A stretch of DNA of 64,000 nucleotides from Takakia lepidozioides (Eukaryota > Streptophyta > Takakiopsida > Takakiales > Takakiaceae). Positions 21,926-32,699 of this stretch are shown in pieces; position 1 is the stretch's first letter; every line of letters begins with the position of its first letter. The notes under the pieces are model-generated. The model was not told the DNA's origin. It saw only the letters and a list, made by a program, of their open reading frames with translations, and did no database searches. The position numbers were made by a program, and so were the translations under genes. The stretch lies in contig CM060732.1 of assembly GCA_030704615.1 (NCBI GenBank), positions 70,847,053 to 70,911,052 on the forward strand, read 5' to 3'.

Positions 21926-21930
21926 TAACA

Positions 21931-24900
21931 CTAGTCTTTGCTACCCCGTTGCAAAACACGGAGAGGAATACCACCTAAATCAAAATCCTCGCGAAGGGCA
22001 GAAGCAAGAAATCGTAGATCAGTGTCCTGTAGCTTTCCGGACCCAGACACAAATACCACAAAGGTTGGTGGGCGCGCTTTCACTTGAGTCATATAGCGTA
22101 CTTTAGCTCCATGGCTTTGCTCTCCTCTTCTTGGGTGTCGGCTCATGACCTGCATACATGAACATGAATATGGGGAGTCAGGGAACATGAGCTTTTTTGG
22201 GTGGTTCAACGGGTTACAGTGCTCTTGTATTTTGTGTGATTCAAGCTCCTGGTCGAAGCTCCATGATACAAGCTTGGACTTGGAAATCATTTAATTTGCA
22301 GTCATTTGGAAGTTAAAAGTAAGCCCAGAGAATAAGAAATTATTTGGTTTGGCAATGGTAGAGGTTGAACTAAACCACAAGAACCGACTGGACAGCTTCA
22401 AGCACCTTTCCAAAGGAAGCCTAACAACAAATTGCCGTAACCTAAGACTGACTGGTGTTTGCTATATTTACTCATTGCGGATGTGTCCTAATTTTCAGGC
22501 TAAGACACCGGCTGCCTTGTTCTGGCCCCTTGATTTTGCCAGACAGTCCAATGCAGTTGTGATTTCATGTAGCTAGTACGAGGATGATAAATCCTTACGC
22601 AATCCAATGATTATTCCAAGTTCCTTGCCAAGTCAAAATACTACAACACCTGGTAGGAACACCCACCTGTCATGGGACCCAAGGTATTAGCAATCAGTAG
22701 CATTAAGTGTTGCTATGAGCAGGGTGAGAGGTACACTGGACCTTGCGGAGCCAACGATTGAGCTGAGCAGTGGTCAATCGCGAGCACCATTTGTCATAGG
22801 TCTCAAGCACATTGCGCATAATGGCTGCTCGACCTTTCCCCTCCAGTGCAGACACAAAAACCACTGGCACCCCAGTAACCTGCGAAAAGCATCATTATTG
22901 TGTTACACCAAAGGGTTTGTGTCAAATGGTGATCACAACCAGACAACAAACAGCTAAAAGAGCTTTATTGGTGAAGGAGAAAATGGACATGAGAGACACC
23001 CACAAAGAGGACACTGATACAAAAGCAACCAGCACAGACCTGAGGAAGAACTTTCCGAATCTCCTCAGGCACAGCATGCATGACAAGGGCTCGTAGGCGT
23101 GCCTGCTCGCTGCCAGCCAGCAAGTCCATCTTATTAACCACAACCACTAGGCCCCGCCCCTCCTGTACCACCCACTGAGCCAGAGCTGCTTCGGCGTGCC
23201 GCATACTGCTCTTTGTCTGCGCTATCTGCCCTCGCACACACTCCCATTTACCACTTGTTTTGATCCTGTGTGTGTGTGTGCATGCATCTAAAGCTCTCTT
23301 CCTCAGCCCCACCCCTTCCCCAGGGCATGCTGCAGATGACCTTGCGCCCCTTGTGAGGGGAGGGAATACCGGATGTCAATGTGCCCGCATGAGAAAGCTT
23401 AAGTTTGTTGTACAACAAGTACATCTGAAAGACAGTGAAAAGTTTCACTGAAAAATCACCAGCAACATTCGTTCCAAATCAATAACCTAAAATTGCCTCT
23501 CAAGACTCCTCCACTGTGAGAAGGCAGATGGGGCAAGAGACACGTACGCAAACCCAAAATACTAGCTTCATACCTCTTCAGCATCAAGAACAAGGGCAAC
23601 AATGTGAGCACGTTGAATAGTGCGACGAGAATGCATGGCACTAAGAGCAGCCGGTCCCTCCTTCACCTTTACTCTTTGCATCCAACCAGCTGTATCTACC
23701 TGCAAACCAAACAGCGGTACTTACAAAGGGCACTAGAACTTGTGTTCGAAAATCACTCATTTGGAGGCACATAGGTGAATAGACACATTATTCATATTTC
23801 AGCACCTTTATGAGGTCAGAACATTGGAACAGTTCAACATATAGGGCTAGCTAGGTTTGTTGATAACTGTGGCTAGCAACACTTCAGGATTGGACTCGAA
23901 CAAAGCACAGCCTGGAAAGTCCTCCCCCTTTATCTCATTTCACTGCTTCATAAGGAAGAAACGAAACGCACAGATTGATGCTAACCAGGTAGACTGTCTG
24001 CCCCTCATACTCAAATTGCACACGGACACAATCGCGAGTTAAGCCAGGCTCTGGCCCAGTGAGCACACGTTCCTCACGCAGCAGCGCATTCAAGAGTGTG
24101 GACTTGCCAACATTAGGTCGGCCCGCTATGGCGAGCTGTAATGGCACTTTCTTCAATTCCACTTCCATATCTTCCTCCTCCCTTAGGCATGTTTCTGCTG
24201 TATTACCAGCATATCAAAACAGTTCACGCCGAGCTCTTAGTGTTCTGATTTGTCTGGCTCTCCTAATCATAGAAAAACTGAACTCTGCAATGTGGAACGA
24301 AGGCTTACAACCAGTGATGGAAAATTTCGGCAATCTGCTCGATCACTTTCATGTTGAGCCAGGCAACCAGGTGAGACTTCTATTGAATGGAACCAGATTA
24401 ACCACTCCCCATATTGGTGATGAGACATCATGTTCTCACCTACCCAAACCAGACATCATACTCAGCAAGCTACATTATAAGAGAAAAAGCTATGAAGCTC
24501 AAGAGAGCCTAGCAAGAGATAGACAGCATACAGATCTTGAAACAAACCTTACTCTACCCAGCATGATAGAGCAGATGACTTAATCACAGAGATATAGTTG
24601 TCAGACTACCTCAGTCTCTGGTAGTAGAAAGCATAACATACCTGCTTTCTTCGTAAAAATTCTGTCCTGAGCATCTTCAACCCAAGGGTGCAATCTATCG
24701 AACAAATCAGCCAAGCCTTGTCCAGACTCTGCCGAAACTGCAACAGGCTCCCCAAATCCTAAGCTATAGGCCTCCCCTATCGCTGCTGTTAGTGAACCGT
24801 CAGTATCAGCAAGCATGCCTTCAGCTTTGTTGAGTAGCACCATAACACGCACATGAGGGGCAAGCTTGCGAAGCCATTTCCCAACATCAGCGTCAAGTGG

Positions 24901-26300
24901 TTGTAGTCCAGCTCTAGGCACCCCAGACCCAGTAACCCAACTCATTAACTTGAACCCCTGCACAAGCCTACCTACAACATAGATTATCTGGAAAAGAAAA
25001 GAGAGCGAAAGAACAAAGAGCAAAGAGAGGAACCTGCCATCAATGAGAAAAAGTGCAATTTGACACTCACGAAGCACCGCTGCTGTCAACCCTGCTGTTC
25101 TGGCCAAAACACTCTCTGATTCTGCTGAGGTTTCTAAGCCTGCTGTGTCCATCACTTGAAATCGAAGATCCCCTAGCTTTGCAATGCCCTCTCGCACATC
25201 CCGGGTGACGTGACTGTCCGGTGTGTTGTACACCAGTGCTTCACGCCTTCGTGTCAACCTATGGTCGATTCAAGCATTGCATCAGCCTGTGACTGTTCAA
25301 ACGAGAAAAAAACTCAACCTCATCATACTCGCAAATATCGGGCCGAAACAGCACTGATGTTGGTCAAGTTGATAACTTGCCACCTACAAACTCCACACCT
25401 CTACTTTCCTGTAACAAAACTAGATTTCCTTGGATGATAGATGGGGGGATTCTACAAACAGCCCCACTTGTAAATACCACTCCGGTTTTGGAGGAACAAT
25501 GGTTATCTTTTGAGTTACCTGTTAAACAAAGCTGACTTGCCCACATTAGGCCTTCCCACAAGCATGACTCTGGGTAGCATTTCAGCATCTATGTTTACGC
25601 TTTCTCCTCTGATGTACTTCATGCTCTTCGAGCTACTGCCCTCCTGCACACTCTCCCCTTCTATCCCTTCCTCCCCTTGAGACGATAGTTGCAAAGCCAT
25701 TGCACTCCCTTCAGTTGTCAGCCCCATTGCCACTTCAGGATTATCCACTTCAGATTCCTCCTGCTGTATAGCCACTCCATCCCCTGCGAAAACCTCTCTG
25801 GCACCAGATGAATCCGGCTGGGAAATTTTGAGTGGACCTGCTGCCTCCTCTCCGGAAGATCCAGGCAAAGGCACTGCCTGCCATTCACTATTCCTTGCCA
25901 GACCCACCATCGTCCCACATTCCTCATACCTGTGTGTGCATATTCTTCTGTCATCGACCTTGGTGCTACAATTGGGTTGATGTATCGACGAAACATATAA
26001 ACTGCAACACTGCTTCAGAACACTTGTCTCGAAAAACCCATGATGTACAGCGGTCGGCCGTGCCCCTCCAATCACTTGGCGCCCTGAGAAAGCCTTGAGA
26101 GGGGAAAAAAATCACCTTCATCACACAGTTAGGCCCTCTTCCGAAATCTGAAGGGCCATGATCAGCATGCGTCATTTACAAAGAATGCTAAGCAAAATAA
26201 GAGAAGGGGCAAGAGACTGACTGAGGAGCAAGCAGCGCAGGGCATCCACAGGCGCTGTAGAGCTCGCCTGCCAGCTCCGCCCATTCCTCCACAACTGATC
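21931..26300 (-). CDS. DER: Der/EngA-type double GTPase, organelle ribosome assembly factor
   Basis: Der has two tandem Era-like GTPase domains and a KH-like domain and helps assemble the large ribosomal subunit; in plants it works in plastids. Exons I infer: ~26300-26222, 25929-25519 ([13 protein letters not shown], first P-loop), 25258-25034 (switch II DTAGLE), 24913-24642 (NKAE in the NKxD position), 24194-23986 (second [15 protein letters not shown]), 23699-23574 ([20 protein letters not shown]), 23225-23040 ([10 protein letters not shown]), 22879-22742 ([28 protein letters not shown]), and 22149-21931 ([26 protein letters not shown], stop). All junctions are GT-AG and phases match. No stop interrupts the joined frame. 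The first ATG and the transit peptide are not found; the frame above 26222 reaches a TAA without an ATG, so a further 5' exon is missing or displaced. Confidence 0.92.
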
Positions 26301-26369
26301 GCTGCTCTGCCCCTCCTAAAACCCCATCTCTAGTGCCCCCTGGGGTTTAAGTGCCCCCCATTGTCGAGT

Positions 26370-26500
26370 GATCGGGGGAAATAATGTACGCGTGCGATCT
26401 GACGGTACTATCGCCGGATCCTGCCAGGCCGGGCTCCTCCGGTAGGGCCCTGTCAAATACTCCCCACCCCCTCTTACTTCGGTTTCACTATTCGAGCGAC
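26370..26500 (+). mobile_element. Fragment of the GGAAGATAAT Mutator-type family
   Basis: ACGCGTGCGATC, CGCCGGATCC, GGGCTCCTCCGG and CTCCCCACCCC occur in the same order as in the subterminal region of the element at 57417-58006. The outer terminal repeat is reduced to AATAATGTACGCG. It lies directly upstream of the first recognisable Der exon. Confidence 0.6.
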
Positions 26501-26554
26501 GACCGAAGGTCGGAGACTAGTTTAGCGTAGAGCAGGAATAGGGCGCCATAGAAC

Positions 26555-26655
26555 CACGTCATCGTCACCTCATCATGGCCATGTCAGCATAGACACGTCA
26601 TCATAGCCATGTCATCGTAGACACGTCATTGTCGTCACGTCATTGTCATTAGGTC
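26555..26655. repeat. Short tandem cluster of CACGTCAT / CATGTCA words
   Basis: About 100 bases repeat ACACGTCAT, CCATGTCA and TCGTCACGTCATTG. The complement contains several TGACGTG/TGACG cores, the binding motif known for bZIP (TGA-type) factors. Confidence 0.6.
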
Positions 26656-26814
26656 GGAAGCTAATGTGGCAACAGAAAAGTATTGAAAAATAGATAAGAG
26701 AGACGAGGAGAAGCTATGGAATGAATACGTGTCCGACCCCAGTCAATGGTGGAACAATCTAGGCAAAAAGATGAATGCCAGTTGGAAGCTGACGCAAGTC
26801 AACGTAGGAACTTT

Positions 26815-27020
26815 GTGATCAGTAGGGTTGGGGTGTTTGCTGGAACAATTCTAGGCTGTCATTGTTAGCTGCTAGCAGTAAGGCAAGGATGTACATGCTT
26901 TGTGTAGAGGCATGGATAGCTGAAGGAGCAGGAACAGAGTGTGGGTCCAGATTCATCCAAGAGGGCCGGATTTCCTTTGATTCCCTCTGGAAGGATTTGT
27001 CTTCCACAACCAAGCCTAAT
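26815..27020 (+). pseudogene. Fragment matching the leader of the PPR pseudogene family
   Basis: GGTGTTTGCT, AGCTGCTAGCAGTAAGGC, GGAGCAGG and CCAGATTCATCCAAGAGGG occur in the same order at 49815-49960 and partly again at 50115-50180, upstream of the PPR pseudogene. The shared order suggests a stray 5' untranslated fragment of that gene family. No repeat motif is coded here. Confidence 0.5.
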
Positions 27021-27431
27021 TATTAATCGACAGAGCATCACGAAAAAACTCATAGAATTGGGACAGCCAGTCATGCCAAAATGATAAGAAGTGTTCCACT
27101 TCACACTTCATTGGAGAGGTGGTATTCATGAGTCTTTAAGCTTCATGTCTTAATCATGCCCTTTTGTCTGCAGAGCTGCTAAGCTGCAGTATGTCTTCAT
27201 TGGTAATCATCTTTGTGTAATGATTGGTTGGTTTGATTACTGTGTGATTCAAATTTGTAACATGGCAGTTCTTAAGTGAGATGCTAGTTGGGGTTGTTCG
27301 TAAGGTGAAGACCAATGTTGGGTGGGTATATGAATTACCCTGATATATCTGCCAGGTATATCAGGGTATATTGATATATGTATAGCCTGTTGTGGCAAAT
27401 TTAGGTACCCGGATGTATACCCTTATATCAT

Positions 27432-27610
27432 GGTATATTTTGGAAGATAATAGGAATAATGTAAGAACTTAATGCGAGCGCGTCAGGACGGTCCAACCCT
27501 GACACCCGCACCGCCGGTTCTCCGCCTCCGGCAAACATCGAAAGGCAGCCGGCTGGGCTCGGTCAATCCCTCCCCACCCCTCGCCCTCATCCCATCGGCG
27601 TTGTTGCCCC
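27432..27610 (+). mobile_element. Terminal region of a Mutator-type element (left end)
   Basis: GGAAGATAATAGGAATAATG, followed by TAAGAACTTAATGCG, is the same terminal inverted repeat seen at both ends of the element at 57417-58006. It continues into a GC-rich subterminal part (CCGCCGG, TCCGGCA, CTGGGCTCGGTC, CTCCCCACCCC) like the other copies. The matching right end was not found, so the element is either truncated or ends beyond what I can recognise. Confidence 0.7.
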
Positions 27611-27659
27611 AGGCGCGTCGTCGCCGCCTGCGTCGTCGTTCTGCGACACCAGTCCGCCA

Positions 27660-29230
27660 GTTCCTGTAACCCCCTGCACGTCAGCCCCTGTAACCCCGCC
27701 CCGGGTTCAACCCTCACCCCCATGTAACCCTCTGTAACTCCGCCGAGTGTAACCCACACCACCATGTAACCCTCTGTAACATCGCAGAGTGTCACTTCCA
27801 CCCCTATGTAACCCTCACTCCATGTAAATTTCTGTAACACCGCAGAGTATCACCCTCTATCACCCATGTAACCCTCTGTAACACCGCAGAGTGTCACCCC
27901 CACCTCTATATAATCCTCACTACATGTAACCCTCTGTAACACTTTGCAACCCATATAAGCCTCTGTAACCCTCTGTAACCCATGTAACCATGTAACACCG
28001 CAGAGTGTAACCCTCACTCCATGTAACCCTTTGTAACCCTTTGTAATCCTTTGTGACCCTCTGTAACCCATGTAACCCTCTGTGACCCTTTGTAACCCTC
28101 ACTCCATGTAACCCTCTCTGACCCTCCGTAACCCTCACCACCATGTAACCCTCTGTAACACCGTAAAGTGTCACCCTCACCACCATGTAACATTCACTCC
28201 ATATAACCCTCTGTGACCCTCTGTAACCCATGTAACCCTCTGTAATACCATAGAGTGTCATCCTCACCACCATGTAACCTTCACTCCATATAACCCTCTG
28301 TGACCCTCTATAACCCTTACCACCATGTAACCCTCCGTAACCCATGTAACCCTCTGCGACACCACATAGTGTCACCCTCATCCCCATGTAACCCTCACTC
28401 CATGTAACCCTCTGTAACACCGCAGAGTGTCACCCTCACCCCTTATGTAACCCTCACTCCATGTAACCCTCTATAACCCTCTATGACCCTCTGTAACCCA
28501 TGTAACCCTCAGTGACCCTCATAACCCTCACCAGGTGTAACCTTCACCACCATGTAACCCTCTGTAACCGTATGTAACCCTCTATAACACCGCAGAGTGT
28601 CATCCTCACCCCTATGTAACCTCACTCCATGTAACTAACCCTCTGTGACCCTCTGTGATCCTCTGTAACCCATGTAACCCTCTCTGATCCTCTGTAACCC
28701 TCACCACCATGTAACTCTCTGTAACACGTGTATCCCTCTATAACACCGCTGAGTGTCACTCTCACTCCATGTAACCCTCCCATGTAATCCTCTATCACCC
28801 TCTGTAACCCTTTAAAACCCCTGTAACCCTTTGTAACCCATGTAACCCTCTGTTACTCCACGGGGTGTAACCCTCACTCCATGTTATTCCGCATCGTGTA
28901 ATCCTCCCATTATGTGATCTTATATAATCCCCACCATATGTAACCCGCATTGTGTAACCCCAATGCAAGCTTGTATCATGTTATCCTATGTATCCCTCTC
29001 CATGTAACTCCAGTTTCTCGTGTAACCCCATCATCCCTGTAACCCTCTACACGTCAGCCCTTGTAGCTCCGCCTCGTATAACCCTCATTGTGTAACTCTC
29101 ACCATGTAACCCCACCATGTAACCCCGATACTGTATTAATCCCCTCCGTGTAACCCCCGATTGTGTCACTCCTAGCTCGTGTCACCCCGGATCATTTATC
29201 CCCAACGCATGTCACCCCTATTCATGTAGC
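27660..29230 (+). repeat. TGTAACCC / TGTGACCC degenerate tandem array
   Basis: About 1.5 kb consists of short units of the type CTCTGTAACC, CATGTAACC and CGCAGAGTGTCACC with frequent single-base variants. The C-rich strand is always the plus strand. On the minus strand this gives GGGTTACAGA-type units. The array sits between a Mutator-type terminal repeat and a Mutator-type transposase gene, so it is probably interior sequence of that element. The open minus-strand frames across it (GYMGVRVT-like repeats) are by-products of the repeat. Confidence 0.9.
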
Positions 29231-29450
29231 CCCTTGGTGCCCAGAAAAAATTGGCGAGCTCCAAGAGGTGTCAGATATTTTGAATTCAAACCTGGGTTAC
29301 ACGATTTGGTGACATCAAAACCCAAATGTAACTCCATCATCGCACGTCATTTTCACCAGGTGCGTAGACGTCGTGCGGTCCTGAGGGCTCCGCTGCGTTG
29401 CCTGCGTGTGTTCTGCAATTTGTACTGTATTGGTGGTACTGTTGCCGCTA

Positions 29451-31180
29451 ATGGCATGTGTTGCCGCGAAGGTGCTAGACGAGGAACGCAAAGCAGCATT
29501 GGAATCAAATCGTTTGAAAGATGAGGCGGGAGAACTCTGTCATTTGCAGCATTTGGTATCTCATTTGAAATGCATCTTACAGCTGCCCTCACACGGGCTT
29601 TTCAATCACACAAACCTCCGTTGGATACGCCAGGTTTCCCAGGGAAAAGGGAAACGGATATCCATCGAAGTAGCTATCGTTCCATGGTCTCGCATTCCTG
29701 ATTTTCTGGAGGGAGAAAGGAGTAGAGTGGATAGGAAGACCCAATTTTATGTTCAAGATCGAAGGTACCGTGAGTTGCCAGATTTGACAACACCGCTGCA
29801 AACAGTTATCGTCAGTGGCATAAGTAAGTCACTTACGAGGGTTGTATAACATTCCCAGCCCCACTTCTTTCTGTTGGCCTAGCAAAGTCGTATATGGCGA
29901 TAACCTTCCTCGCTTTGTATGCTTTCTTTGCAGGTACCACTGCTGCTACGGCCCGATAGATAGGCGCACGGATCCGTCGATTGTGAAGAAGAAAGAAAAA
30001 CCGATAGCAGCCTCCGATAATCAAAAACCAGTCAAGCGAATCAGACGTAAGGCAGCAGATTTCGGAGAGTCATACAAACGTGGGTGTACGTGTAGCTTCA
30101 AAGTTGGCCAGTGTTTTCTAGATCCAGAGTTGGCAATCATCACATACTTCCAGAAACAACATGTGGATGCAAAAGGAAAGCCATGTCATGGTTCAGCTGA
30201 CCCCTCTTCCCATTTCTCGCGATTTGTGCATGCCCCTCGTCTCACCCAAGATATGAAACAGTGGATCGTCGATAGTCTTCGCAGTGGCCTATCTCCAGCT
30301 ACGATTATGACACAACATACTCAACAGCTCCAGGAAGCTTGTGCGTCTCAGCCAGGCATGGAGTGGAGTCGCGATTGTTTCTTGTTCGAGTACGACGTGA
30401 GAAACATTGTCGACAAGCTTACGATTGAGAGTTATAAAAAACATCCAAATGATGCACAAAGTGTACGTATGTGGGTCGATAGCAATCTTGAAAGCGTCTT
30501 CTTTTACCATGAAGAGACAGCGTCAGTGGCGGGTGATTTGAAGTTTGTGATTGGAATACAAACGGAATGGCGAAAACAGAAAATGATCGACCTGGGACAC
30601 AACCGTGTGGTATCCTGCAATGCAACATTTGGGTCCAACGAAAATAAGGTATTCGTGTCACGCTTTATCTTTCATTGCATTCTGAAATGTGAGTGCCATG
30701 CAAGTGTTGTCAATATTACAACACTCACCTTATTCATTTTTGTACCATTGCGACATTGCAGTTCCCAATGTATACCATGATGGTGTTTGACGAATGGCTC
30801 AACGGCATACCTGTTGCTTATATTATATCAGCGAGAAACAAAACGACTGACCTGAGCCCCTGGATGAAACGTCTTCGCGACCGACTTCTTCAGAGCAAAC
30901 CAGATTGGAGGCCAAATGCTTTTGTTGTCGACGATGCAGACGCAGAAATCAATGTTATCAGGTGCACGGCTAGAAGTTATAATGTTCTAAGTCACACAGT
31001 AATTTACACTGCAAGTTGCATGCATGAGGGGTTTCATGGATCGGGTGCACAAACTGCGGCGCCTTCAAATGCAACTCTCAATTATCAACCCCTTGCCACA
31101 GTAGCAGATATTCTTATGCTACCAAAAGTACTCTACACTTTCAATGATTGCTTATACTGGGCGGTCCTCATTATCTAGTT
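29451..31180 (+). pseudogene. Mutator-like (MULE) transposase, truncated
   Basis: The reading is spliced. The first exon (ATG 29451 to about 29823) has no known domain. An exon at about 29934-30648 begins YHCCYGPIDR and contains RGCTCSFKV and KGKPCHG, a Cys/His pattern like the FAR1/WRKY-GCM1-type DNA-binding domain of MULE transposases. It ends in VVSCNATFGSNENK. After an intron with matching phase, the exon at 30762-30961 gives FPMYTMMVFDEWLNGIPVAY and WRPNAFVVDDADAEI, the transposase core. The usual first catalytic Asp (DATFG) is Asn here, and the C-terminal part with the last acidic residue is not found. The family call is good. The copy is probably inactive. Confidence 0.7.
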
Positions 31181-31241
31181 TTTGTGGTACATGTATGTCT
31201 TCATGGGTTGATTAATGTGGGTTTTATGGTGGGTGTTGTGT

Positions 31242-31515
31242 GCAGTTTAAGTTGAAGGACAAAATCAGCCTGTATGATCCTCATTTACCACGACACAGGG
31301 CTGCTAGTGGAATTGTCACTGGTGTGCCTGACAAAGATACATATCACTGTCGTGTTATACATGAGGGATTGTGGCGGGTTGAGGTAAATAATATCTATAT
31401 TGCCAATTGTGTCTTGCCTCATCCTAACGAGGAAGAGGTCCCACCGCAAACAATGTTGGAGGATGTCGTCGGTCTGAATTGTCTTTGGCCAGAGAAGAAC
31501 ATGAAGATGGCTTAG
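31242..31515 (+). CDS. Fragment resembling a transposase-associated C-terminal domain
   Basis: After an acceptor-like TGTGTGCAG near 31240, an open frame of about 90 codons reads LKDKISLYDPHLPRHRAASG, then IVTGVPDKDTYHCRVI and EDVVGLNCLWPEKNMKM, and stops. The pattern of a 'valine-leucine-tyrosine' strand followed by a glycine-valine turn and a final tryptophan-proline resembles the small domain found at the C-terminus of plant En/Spm (CACTA)-related proteins. It may be an exon of the preceding transposase or a piece of the CACTA element whose end lies at 32529. Function unknown. Confidence 0.4.
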
Positions 31516-31725
31516 ATTTCGTTCGCTCGGGCATAGACATTGCTGGTAGTGAGAAGAAGGCAGGAAAGCAGTTCATTGTTCCTAGCATGCATGCGGAGAC
31601 GCCGTTTAGAAATCAGGCTCTTCATTTGATCATGGTTGGATTTTGTTGACAGTGTTCCAGCACTTAACTCTCTAGGATTCTATTCTATTTTGTGGAGCTT
31701 GAATCCCCAATGGTACTTCTTTAAA

Positions 31726-32529
31726 CACTACACTAGTGGTATGTGTTCCTCTAGTCATGTTCATAATCATTTGCACATCACTGTAATAGTGGTATAATTT
31801 AAAACTATGGGAGTAGCCAAATGCACACAATTGCCTACATTACCACTCGTATAGTGGTATAAGTAGTCACATATATATTACTGTACTAGTGGTATGAATT
31901 CCTCCAGTGATATTCCTAGTCACTCACACACCACTCTATTAGGAATCACTCCAATCCATAGTTCCCACTCAGAGAGACACCATGAATGACTCAAATAGCT
32001 TACACACCACTCTATGGGTAATCATTCCAATGACCTGCTGAGAGACGTCCTCCACTCGAATAACCACTCTGTGAGTAATATTGTATATTCTCAGTTTTCA
32101 TAGAATGACTCTGAGTCATCTTTTGATCACTCAACAAGTGGTTTCGGAAGTCATTGATTTTTTCACTCCATCCATTTCGTAGCACTGACACACGACACGT
32201 GTCCATGCTGAAAGTGTCGCCATGTGTCGACATAATCTCCAATATCATCCACGGACCACCGGCTTACACGTCTCCACTACAAAACGGAAGTGGTTATTTT
32301 ACCACTATGACACGTCAGTTTACCACTGTGACACGTCATAAGTGGTTGTTTTACCTCATTGACATGTCAGCGTACAGGTGGACCCGGACGTGAGTGGTTC
32401 GAACCACTGTCCTTAACCACGGGTGCCACGTAATGTCTTTCACCACTCACTTGTCCTAATCCACTGGTTCTTCATCACTCTAGGGCCGAGTGGTTAACAG
32501 AGTGGTTATTCTGCGTTTTTCTTCTAGTG
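31726..32529. mobile_element. CACTA (En/Spm) element end with subterminal repeats
   Basis: The right edge on the plus strand is CGTTTTTCTTCTAGTG; read from the other strand it begins CACTAGAAGAAAAACG, a typical CACTA terminus. Inside lie many AGTGGTTA, AACCACTC and AGTGGTAT words in both orientations, as in CACTA subterminal regions. The edge at 32529 coincides exactly with the break in the leucine-rich repeat gene. The left limit is uncertain; CACTACACTAGTGG near 31726 is a weak candidate and no 3-base target duplication was confirmed. Confidence 0.7.
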
Positions 32530-32699
32530 TCTCCAAGCTTATATAAGAGTCTAGGTCCAACTTTTCCAACTTTTTCAACAGTCCCAAGGAGTGAGGCAAT
32601 GCTTGCATGCTGGAGCAACCCTCAAGGTAAAAGAATCTTAACACTTCAAGATTACCAATGGAATCTGGCAGACCTTTGAGTGTTGTATTCTGGAGGCAC

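Noticed and set aside
23248-23312. Extra coding sequence before the Der NKMD exon
   Set aside because: The frame above 23225 has a TG-rich simple repeat and breaks the alignment of Der; an acceptor AG at 23227-23226 explains the exon start.
27469-28420. Long minus-strand frames (123 and 166 codons) with GYMGVRVT-like repeats
   Set aside because: They are translations of the TGTAACCC array; the frames follow the repeat and show no start context or protein-like composition.
27660-29230. Interstitial telomere repeat
   Set aside because: The units are GGGTTACAGA-like and variable, not the plant TTTAGGG repeat; the resemblance is only the GGGTT core.
27660-29230. CRISPR-like array
   Set aside because: Repeats are short, degenerate and without unique spacers, and the genome is eukaryotic.
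29406-29450. Signal peptide at the start of the MULE reading (VLVVLLPLM..)
   Set aside because: The hydrophobic stretch lies before the first ATG (29451) and depends on a non-ATG start; a transposase would not be secreted.
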